In this document: one piece after another, positions 1 to 8,800 of the stretch | How the letters are laid out: each line of letters starts with the position of its first letter | Numbering within the stretch: position 1 is the first letter of the stretch | Assembly: GCA_943326315.2 (NCBI GenBank) | Contig: CALPSU020000002.1 | Coordinates: forward strand, 1-36,950 | Direction of reading: 5' to 3' | Source: Chryseobacterium gleum | Lineage (GTDB): Bacteria > Bacteroidota > Bacteroidia > Flavobacteriales_D > Crocinitomicaceae | Length of the DNA stretch: 36,950 nt | Position numbers and translations under genes: made by a program | Notes under the pieces: model-generated | What the model was told of the DNA's origin: nothing | Databases searched by the model: none | The model's input: the letters and a program-made list of their open reading frames with translations, nothing else

Positions 1-2
1 CC

Positions 3-10
3 TATATTTG
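3..10 (+). promoter_or_regulatory. -7 promoter box of the GtrA-like gene
   Basis: The octamer TATATTTG matches the Bacteroidota -7 consensus TAnnTTTG exactly. It ends 9 nt before the ATG at 20, so the leader would be only a few nucleotides. The -33 region lies outside the window. The TTG at 8-10 is part of this box and is therefore unlikely to be a start codon. Confidence 0.6.
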
Positions 11-19
11 GCATGTATT

Positions 20-502
20 ATGGAAAAAATTAGACAATATATTTTTAACTTTTTGGATATTTTTTATCCAATTTTTAAACCATTTTTTAATAAACAAACC
101 TACCACTACTTAGCTTGTGGTGGAGGAAACACGATTTTCGCTTTAGCACTATACTATTTCTTTTATCATTCGGTATTTCATAAGTTAAATTTAGATCTGG
201 GGTTTATAGCACTAAAACCTCATATAGCATCTATGTTTTCAACCACACTAATTACTTTTCCTATAGGTTTTTTCTTTACTAAATATATTGTTTGGAGTGA
301 CAGTACTTTGTCAGGTAAAAAACAACTTTTTCGTCATTTAAATTTCACCATATTTGCTATTTTCATGAATTATGGTTTATTAAAATTATTTGTAGATCAT
401 TACGATTGGTGGGCTATGCCAAGTCAGATCTTTACAACTTTTATAATTGTTATTTTTAGTTACTTAACCCAGAAGTATATTTCTTTCAAAAAAGCGAATT
501 GA
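20..502 (+). CDS. GtrA-like family integral membrane protein
   Basis: This is a small protein of 160 aa with about four hydrophobic segments (roughly residues 32-48, 65-90, 110-125 and 135-150). An early Gly-rich stretch in the first segment and an aromatic/Lys-rich end (YISFKK) are typical of the GtrA-like family (PF04138). Members of that family are inner-membrane proteins implicated in moving lipid-linked sugars for cell-surface polysaccharide or glycan modification; the substrate cannot be told from sequence. I chose the ATG at 20 because the in-frame TTG at 8 falls inside the promoter box. The gene converges on aroB with a 10-nt gap, so the two are not co-transcribed. No glycosyltransferase gene is visible beside it, but the upstream side is outside the window. 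Confidence 0.8.
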   Translation: MEKIRQYIFNFLDIFYPIFKPFFNKQTYHYLACGGGNTIFALALYYFFYHSVFHKLNLDLGFIALKPHIASMFSTTLITFPIGFFFTKYIVWSDSTLSGKKQLFRHLNFTIFAIFMNYGLLKLFVDHYDWWAMPSQIFTTFIIVIFSYLTQKYISFKKAN

Positions 503-512
503 ATACCATCCT

Positions 513-1583
513 TTAATCTTGCATAGCAATCAAATAACAAAACGCCTCATTTATTTCATTTTCATTAATATTTTGATCGAAAACACAATTTCCTATTTCA
601 GTAATTAAGCAACACTTGATTTCTCCTTCGAAATTCTTTTTATCGTTTCTCATCAATTCAATCATTTCAGGAATTGCTTCTAATTCTAATGGTAATAGTG
701 GGAAAATTTTAGATAATGTTGTCTCAATTTCTTTCCAATCTTTTTCATTCAAAATCCCTTTTTTAAACGATAAAAAAGATTCTGCTATCATCCCAATACC
801 TACAGCGTGTCCATGAGAAACAGGTGTGTTTTCTAAAAAATAACCTTCAATTGCATGACCAATAGTATGACCAAAATTTAATTTTTTTCGACTATTGTTT
901 TCTAATGGATCTGCTTTAACGATTTCATTCTTTAATATAACCGATCTTCCAATTTTATCTTCATCCATTAAATCTTCTAAAGATGTTATTGAAACTAAAT
1001 CATTCCAATATTCTTTATCTAAAATCAAAGCATGCTTGAGCATTTCAGCATATCCATTTAATAATTCCTCTTCTGGAAGAGTAGCTAAAAATCCTTTGTC
1101 AATAAACAATGCTTTTGGATTTGAGAAAGTACCTATTTGATTTTTGTGTACACCCAAATCAATTCCAGTCTTCCCGCCTATTGATGCATCAACCATTGCC
1201 AATAAAGAAGTTGGAATATTAATGAAATCAACCCCTCTTTTGTAAACTGAAGCAACAAAACCTCCCATATCAGAAACAATTCCGCCTCCTAAATTAATGA
1301 TCACATCTTTTCGTCCAATTTTATATTCTGTCAATGCTTCAAACACCTGGAAACAAACTGCCATCACTTTGTTTTCTTCCCCTATAGGAAGTAACATTAC
1401 TTCGGCTTCTTGCAATTCTTCAAAACTTGTAATCATAAATTCTAAACAATAATCATGCGTGTTTTCATCTACTATGATCACTTTTTTAGAATTCGCATAG
1501 GTTGTTTTAAGCAATGTATGAAAATTAGATTCTACTAGATCACCTAATTCAATTATATAATCATTTGCTTGAATTTGTTTCAT
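513..1583 (-). CDS. aroB: 3-dehydroquinate synthase
   Basis: AroB converts DAHP to 3-dehydroquinate, the second step of the shikimate pathway to aromatic amino acids, in the cytoplasm using NAD+ and a divalent metal. The protein is 356 aa, normal for the family. Visible hallmarks are the NAD-binding NLGGGIVSDMGGF segment (about 97-109), the IPTSLLAMVDASIGGKTG segment (about 123-140, Lys138), the metal ligand Glu in GYAEMLKHA (about 178-186), and the metal-binding histidines in NFGHTIGHAIE and HGHAVGIG in the C-terminal helical domain. The start ATG has a TAnnTTTG promoter box 28 nt upstream. It diverges from proline dehydrogenase, an arrangement I recall from other Flavobacteriia. No truncation or odd residue is seen. 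Confidence 0.96.
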   Translation of the reverse strand: MKQIQANDYIIELGDLVESNFHTLLKTTYANSKKVIIVDENTHDYCLEFMITSFEELQEAEVMLLPIGEENKVMAVCFQVFEALTEYKIGRKDVIINLGGGIVSDMGGFVASVYKRGVDFINIPTSLLAMVDASIGGKTGIDLGVHKNQIGTFSNPKALFIDKGFLATLPEEELLNGYAEMLKHALILDKEYWNDLVSITSLEDLMDEDKIGRSVILKNEIVKADPLENNSRKKLNFGHTIGHAIEGYFLENTPVSHGHAVGIGMIAESFLSFKKGILNEKDWKEIETTLSKIFPLLPLELEAIPEMIELMRNDKKNFEGEIKCCLITEIGNCVFDQNINENEINEAFCYLIAMQD

Positions 1584-1611
1584 TTTTGAAGAAATTATGT
1601 TTATTATTTAA

Positions 1612-1619
1612 CAAATGTA
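1612..1619 (-). promoter_or_regulatory. -7 promoter box of aroB
   Basis: Read on the minus strand the octamer is TACATTTG, an exact TAnnTTTG match. A TTG triplet lies 23 nt further upstream (1643-1645), at the long end of the spacing reported for Flavobacterium promoters. The predicted leader to the aroB ATG is about 20-25 nt. It shares the 92-nt divergent gap with the proline dehydrogenase promoter. Confidence 0.6.
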
Positions 1620-1662
1620 AATATTCATAATAACATTCTATACAACTTAATCAAAAAGAGTA

Positions 1663-1670
1663 TATTTTTG
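1663..1670 (+). promoter_or_regulatory. -7 promoter box of proline dehydrogenase
   Basis: TATTTTTG is an exact TAnnTTTG match. Its last base is only 5 nt before the ATG at 1676, so transcription should begin at, or within a base or two of, the start codon. The GTG at 1670-1672 overlaps the box and is not a likely start. No convincing -33 TTG is seen at the usual distance. Confidence 0.6.
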
Positions 1671-1675
1671 TGAAT

Positions 1676-2842
1676 ATGATATCTTTCGAAAATACAGAAA
1701 TTGCTTTTAAAAGTAAATCTAATGCAGATTTAAATAGAGCTTATTGGCTATTTAAAATAGTTGGAAACTCCAGTATGGTAAAATTTGGAAAATCGGCTAC
1801 TAATTTTTCAATTCGATATAAATTACCTATAAAGTCTTTAATCAAAAAAACTATTTTTAAACAATTCTGTGGAGGAGAAACAATTGAAGAATGTGTTCCA
1901 ACAATTGAAACACTTGGATCTTTTGGAATCGGAACAATATTAGATTATTCAATTGAGGGAAAAACCTCAGAAGAAGATTTCGATTTAACTACTAAAGAAA
2001 TAATTTCTACGATTTTAAAAGCTAAAACTAATTCTTCTATTCCTTTTGCTGTATTTAAAGTAACTGGAATTTCACGATTTGAGATTTTAGAAAAAGCTAA
2101 CGATCCTTCTGCTGAATTATCAGATCTTGAACAAAAAGAATTAAACGATGTAAAAAAACGTGTTGATTCCATTTGTAAAAGTGCTTTTGAAAACAATATT
2201 TCTGTTTTTATAGATGCGGAAGAATCTTGGATTCAAAACACGATTGATACTATTGCTCTTGAAATGATGTTAAAATTCAACCGAGAAAGAGCAATTGTAT
2301 ATACAACTGCTCAAATGTACAGACACGACCGTTATGAATATCTAAAAAAAGAAATTGAAAAAGCTAAAGAAGCTAATTATTACTTCGGAGTAAAATTAGT
2401 AAGAGGAGCTTATATGGAAAAAGAAAGGCTTCGTGCTTCAGAAATGGGATACCCGTCTCCAATTCAACCGGATAAAAAATCTACAGATATCGACTTTGAC
2501 AAAGGATTAGAGCTATTAGTTGATTCAATTCCTACAGTAGCTATTTGTGCAGGAACACATAATGAAGAAAGCTCTCAGTTTTTGGCAGATTTAATAGAAA
2601 AAAAAGGACTTAACAAGTCTGATAAAATTATTTATTTTGCACAATTATTAGGAATGAGTGATCATATTTCTTACAATCTAGCTTTTAACAAGTTTAATGT
2701 TGCTAAATATGTACCTTATGGGCCAATTGAAGAAGTTTTACCCTATTTATTAAGAAGAGCTGATGAAAACACTTCAGTAGCTGGTCAAACGAGTAGAGAG
2801 CTTGGCTTAATTATTAAAGAGAAGCAGAGACGAAAGAAATAA
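1676..2842 (+). CDS. Proline dehydrogenase (monofunctional, FAD-dependent)
   Basis: This enzyme oxidises proline to pyrroline-5-carboxylate, the first step of proline catabolism, passing electrons through FAD to the respiratory chain. It is 388 aa from the ATG at 1676 and folds as a (beta/alpha)8 barrel. The Bacteroidota form is stand-alone, not fused to P5C dehydrogenase as in long PutA proteins. Diagnostic segments include IDAEES, the TAQMYRHDRYEYL region, GVKLVRGAYMEKER (substrate/FAD pocket), and near the C terminus PYLLRRADENTSV, which matches the YLxRRxxEN proline-binding signature. I preferred the ATG over the GTG two codons upstream because the GTG lies in the promoter box. It diverges from aroB and converges on the 2334-aa T9SS protein with an 18-nt gap. 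Confidence 0.93.
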   Translation: MISFENTEIAFKSKSNADLNRAYWLFKIVGNSSMVKFGKSATNFSIRYKLPIKSLIKKTIFKQFCGGETIEECVPTIETLGSFGIGTILDYSIEGKTSEEDFDLTTKEIISTILKAKTNSSIPFAVFKVTGISRFEILEKANDPSAELSDLEQKELNDVKKRVDSICKSAFENNISVFIDAEESWIQNTIDTIALEMMLKFNRERAIVYTTAQMYRHDRYEYLKKEIEKAKEANYYFGVKLVRGAYMEKERLRASEMGYPSPIQPDKKSTDIDFDKGLELLVDSIPTVAICAGTHNEESSQFLADLIEKKGLNKSDKIIYFAQLLGMSDHISYNLAFNKFNVAKYVPYGPIEEVLPYLLRRADENTSVAGQTSRELGLIIKEKQRRKK

Positions 2843-2862
2843 TAATAAAAATTATTATTTCT
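2835..2862. terminator. AT-rich hairpin between convergent genes, overlapping both stop codons
   Basis: A perfect 12-bp stem (AGAAATAATAAT pairing with ATTATTATTTCT) closes an AAAA loop. It contains the proline dehydrogenase stop codon and reaches the stop codon of the converging giant gene. It could stop transcription from both sides, although the all-A/T stem is weaker than a classical GC stem with a T tract. Confidence 0.45.
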
Positions 2863-5800
2863 AGCGAATCAAATTTACCACTCCTGTAATTACTTTTCTT
2901 TTATCCTGATTTTTTATTTTAAAATCTATCTTCCAAGTATAAGAGTCGTCTTGGCTCATTTCCCCATCAACACCATAAGTTCCTGACCAACCCTCATTTA
3001 CATCATGTGATTTAAAAACGACTTCTCCCCATCGATTATAAATAACCATTGTAAAATCAAATGGATCATATCCTTCTGTAAAAACAGGTTTAAATGTTTG
3101 ATTAATCTGATCTGCATCTGGAGTAAAAGTATTTGGAACTAAATAAATCAATTCTTCAATCATTACAACTTTTTCAAAAGTAGTATCACTACAGTTTTGA
3201 TTTGTTTTAACAATAAGAGTTATTATTTGTTCTCCAAAAACATTTTGAGGAAAAGAATGTGAAGGGTTAAAAGAATCTGAAACATCTCCATCAGCAAAAC
3301 TCCAAGAATAAGAATCAGCTCCAATGGATTTATTATCCATATGAACAATTGTATTAAAACTATTCAAGATATTTGGATAAGCACTAAAAGATGCCATAGG
3401 TTTTGAATTTATAACAATATTAATTGCTTTAGAAACACTACATCCTTCAGCCGATGAACTTTCAATAAAATAGATTCCACTTTTTGAGATTGAAGTAGGA
3501 TTTGAAATAAACGTTAATCCAGCTGAATTAGTACTAAAAGATAAACTTCCACCACTACTTCCATTAGTCCATCTTGGGTCTGTTAAATCTATTACATCAG
3601 GAGTACAAACCGCCGGAGGATTAATAATATTTAGTATTGGTAATGGATTTATAGTTACGGATAATGTTGTACTAATTGCACATTCTCCAGCTATTGGAGT
3701 GAAAGTATATATTGTTGTTCCTATAATAGAAGTGTCAACTAAAGGAATATCCCAAGAACCATTTATAATAGGATCATCGTTTGAACTTATTGAAAGTATA
3801 GGAGGCTCAGTTCCTTGACAAATTTCATTAATTGTTCCAAACTGAGGAATTCTTAAAGGATTTACGGTAATTGAAGTTACATCTGTTTTGGAACAACCAT
3901 TAATATCAATTCCAGTTACAGTATAATTAAGCGTACCAATTGGTGGAATAAAAGAAATACCATCTGTAACGCCATTATCCCAAGTGTAAGTTAGAGCTCC
4001 ACTAGCATTTAAAGTTACTGAGGTTCCTGTACAAATTACTATAGAATTTCCAGCTTCAACAATTGGTAAAGGATAAATAACTACAGAAGTTGATGCTGAA
4101 TTTTGACAATTATTTATATCAGTACCAACAACATTATAGCTAACGGTTCCTACTGAAGGAGTAAAAGCTACAGCATCAGTTAAGCCATTTGTCCAGCTAT
4201 AAGTTGAAGCTCCGCCTGCTGTAAGTATTATTTGAGTTCCTTCACAAGCGGAAGAAAAATTCGGTGTTGCTGTAACGATTGGAAGTTGATTAACAGTTAT
4301 AGTTCCTGAGGATTCTATACTGGAACATCCTGCAAAAGTATAAATTACAGAATAGGATTCCGAAGTAGCTAATGTAGCAGTTAGTGAAGCATCTGTTGAA
4401 GCGTCACTCCATAAAAATGTTCCACCAATAATGGAAGTATTAGTAGTTAATACAGCAGTTTGACCTGAACATATAGAAGTAGAATTTACGGTAATATCCG
4501 GTATAGGATTCACAGTAATAACACCTGAAGCTATTAAACTTGAACATCCTGACAAAGTATATACAACTGAATATGTAGTTGTCGAATTTGGACTAGCAAC
4601 TAAGGTAGATCCATTGGACAAATCGTTCCATAAATATGTACCACTAGGTAAAGAAGGTGTTGTTGTTAATGTAGCACTACTCCCATTACAAATAGTACTT
4701 GAACTAACTGAAATACTTGGTATAGGATTAACATTTACAGTACCAGATACCGAAAGACTTGGACATCCAAAAGTATAAATCACGGAATAGGATGTTGTTG
4801 TAGAAGGTGTAACCGAAATTGTTGAACCTGTAGAAGAATTATTCCAAACAAAAGTTCCTCCAACTATCGAAGGAGTAGCCGTTAATATCGCACTTGTTCC
4901 ATTACAAACAGTAGTTGAATTTACAGTAACTGTTGGCACCGGTGTAACTGTTACTGTTCCTAATGCTGATAAACTTTCACAACCGGCCAAAGATGTATAG
5001 ACGACAGTATAAGGTGTCGTTACTAGAGGGCTAACATTGAGAGTAGAATTAATAGAGGCATCGTCCCATAAAAAACTACCTCCTACTATAGTAGGTGTGG
5101 CTGTTAATATTGAACTACCACCTGGACAAATTTGAGTTGAATTTACCGTTACAACAGGAATTGGATTTACCGTAACTACACCAGAAGCTTCTAAACTACT
5201 ACAACCAGTCAAAGTGTAAATTACAGAATAAGTTGTAGTGGATGAAGGGCTAACTACTAAAGTTGACCCAACTGAAGAATTATTCCATAAATAGGTTCCT
5301 CCTCCAATTGAAGGAATTGCAGTTAAAGTTGAACTGGCTCCATTGCATATTGAGTTAGAATTTACGGAAACTGTTGGTGTAGGATTAACAGTTATAGTTC
5401 CAATGGAACTTATACTTGGACAAACAAAAGTATAAATAACTGAATACGATGTTGTAGATCCTGGTGAAACTGTAATACTTGATCCAGTAGAAGAATTATT
5501 CCATAAATAGGTTCCTCCAAGAACAGAAGGTGTAGCTGTTAATGTTGCACTAGTACCACTACATACTGTCTCTGAATTTACAGTTACAGTTGGGACTGAA
5601 GTTAAAGTCACAGTGCTATTTGCAGCAATACTTGAACAACCCACGAAAGACGTATATATAACTGAATAGGATGTATTTGCTAGTGGGGATACTGTTAATG
5701 AAGAAGCTGTTGATGCGTTATTCCACATAAAAGTACCTCCACCAAAAGATGGTATTGCTGTTAAAGTAGTAGAATTTCCTGGACAAATTGACGGTGAATT

Positions 5801-8800
5801 AACGCTTAAAGTTGGAATCGGGTTAACATTTACAGTTCCTGACCCAGCTAAACTAGAACAACCAGAATATGTATAAATTACAGTATATGAAGTTGTTGTA
5901 GAAGGTGAAACTGTTAAAGTAGCATCTACAGAAGCATCACTCCATAGATATGTACCTCCACCAATTGACGGGGAAGCTGTTAAGGTAGCACTAACACCAT
6001 TACAAACAGTTTGGGAGTTTACTGCTACAGTAGGTATTTGATTTACTGTCACAGTTCCAGAAGCAGAAAGACTTGGGCAACCATAATCATAAACTACCGA
6101 ATAACTTGTAGTTGAATTAGGTGAAACTGTAAGAGTAGATCCAGTAGTTCCATTACTCCATAAATAAGTACCATTTCCTATCGACGGAGTAGCTGTAAGC
6201 GTTGCACTTGATCCATTACATATTGATGTTGAGCTTACTGTAACTGTTGGAGTAGTAGTTACAACTACTGTTCCTGTTGCCGTTAAACTTGAGCAACCAG
6301 ATAAAGTATACACTACAGAATATGCTGTATTTGCTAATGGGGATACTGTTAATGTTGAACCAGTAGATGCATCACTCCATAAATAAGTACCTCCACTAAC
6401 GGCAGGTGTTGCTGTTAATGTTGCTGTTCCTCCTATACATATTGCTGGAGGGGTAATTGTTATGATCGGTAAAGAATTAACAGTCACTACACCTGAACTA
6501 GCTAAACTAGAACATCCTGCTAAAGTGTAAATTACAGAATAAGTAGTATTTACTGAAGGGGAAACTGATATTGCATCTGCTGTTGCGGAGTTACTCCATA
6601 AATATGTCCCTCCGGTTACTGATGGAGTTGCCGTTAAAGTTGCACTTGCACCAGAACAAATTGTTTGGGAATTTACTGTCACCGTTGGACCGGGGCTCAC
6701 CGTAACGGTTCCAGAAACAGGAGCACTAGAACAACCCAATGTGTATACTACTGTATAACTAGTAGTTGAATTTGGTGAAACGGTTAATGTTGACCCTGAA
6801 GATGCGTTACTCCATAAAAAGGTTCCACCTCCTAAAGATGGAGTTGCAGTTAATGTTGCACTAACACCATTACAAATAGTTTCTGAATTTACGGTTACTG
6901 TTGGTACAGCTGTTAAAGTTACACTTCCAGATCCTGACAAACTAACACAACCTATACTAGAAGTATAAACAACAGAATAAGTTGTTGTAGCTGAAGGCGA
7001 TACATTAATAGAAGATGTGGTTGATGAATTACTCCACAAATAAGTCCCTCCAGTTTCGGATGGCAAAGCATTTAGAGTTGCTGATCCACCAGGACAAATC
7101 GTTGTTGAATTTACAGTTACAGTAGGATTAGATTTTACAGTAACAGTGCCTGAACCTGGTAAACTTGGACATCCAGCAAAAGTGTAAATCACCGTATAAA
7201 TAGTTGTTGAAACAGGAGTTATTGTTAAAGTTGATCCTGTCTCTCCTGTATTCCATAAGTATGTTCCTCCTGCTATTGAAGGAGTTGCTGTTAATGTTGC
7301 ACCTATCCCTTCGCAAACTGTTTGAGAATTAGATGAAATTGTTGGAATTGAATTAACGGTAACAGTTCCAGAAGCTGAAGCACTTGGGCATCCAAATGTA
7401 TAAACCACAGAATACGAAGTAGTAGCTCCAGGTGAAACAGTTAAAGTTGCACCTGTTGTTCCATTGCTCCATAAATATGTACCTCCAACTGAAGCGGGAG
7501 TTGGAGTTGCAGTTAAGGTTGCACTAGCACCGGAACAAATGGTTTCAGAACTTACTGTTACAGATGGTGGAGTTGTTAAAGTTACTGTGCCTGATCCAGC
7601 GATACTAGAACATCCTGCTAAAGAATAAACCACTGTGTAAGTAGTAGTCGCTCCAGGTGAAACGGTTAAAGTAGATCCTGTCCCTCCTGTATTCCATAAG
7701 AATGTTCCTCCTGCTGCTGAAGGTGTAGCTGTTAAGGTAGCTGAACCTGATGAACAAATAGCTGAGGAATTTACTACAACTGTAGGGATTGATTTTACTG
7801 TAATAGTTCCAGATCCGGCCAAACTAGAGCAACCTAAGAATGTATAAACTACCGAATATGTTGTAGTTGAAGAAGGAGATATTATCAATTCTGACCCTGT
7901 CTCTCCTGTATTCCATAAATATGTTCCTCCTCCAATGGATGGAGTGGCAGTTAAAGTAGCACTAGATCCTGCGCAAACTGTTTGCGAATTTACGGATACT
8001 GTAGGAATCGGATTAACAGTAATAGTTCCTGACCCTGCCAAACTCGAGCAACCTGTTACTGAATAAACTACCGAATATGTTGTAGTTGAAGAAGGTGAAA
8101 CTGTTAATGAAGCTCCGGTTGAAGCATTACTCCATAAATAAGTACCTCCTGAAGCTGATGGAGTTGCTGTTAAAGTAGCACTTGCACCATTACAAATAGT
8201 TGATGAATTAACCGTAACTGTAGGAACTGAATTAACTGTAACAGTTCCTGATGCAGATAAGCCTGGACAACCTAAAGTATAAATTACTGAATAAGTAGTT
8301 GTTGATGTTGGAGAAACTGTTAAAGTAGAACCCGTTGAAGAATCTTCCCATAAAAAAGTACCTCCTGTTGTTGATGGGGTTGCCGTTATTGTTGCACTTC
8401 CACCCTCACATATTGTTGAGCTACTTACTGTTACTGTAGGTATAGCATTAACTGTAACTGTTCCGGAGGCCGATGGACTAGGGCAACCTAACGTATAGAC
8501 AACCGAATAGGAAGTATTTGCTGTCAATGAAACGGTTATTGATGATGAAGTAGATCCATTACTCCACAAATAAGTCCCACCAGCTGCAGAAGGGGTTGCA
8601 GTTAATGTTGCATTACCTCCACTACAAATATTAGTATTATTAACTGTTACAGTAGGTGCGGTTGTAACAGTTACGGTACTTGGCATTGATAAACTCGAAC
8701 ATCCTCCTAAAGTATATACCACAGAATAAGTTGTAGTAGCTGAAGGTGATACATTAATTGTCGATCCTGTTGCTCCATTACTCCATAAAAAAGTACCTCC

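Noticed and set aside
616-1140. Plus-strand open frames opposite aroB
   Set aside because: They are antisense shadows of a well-conserved enzyme gene and have no features of their own.
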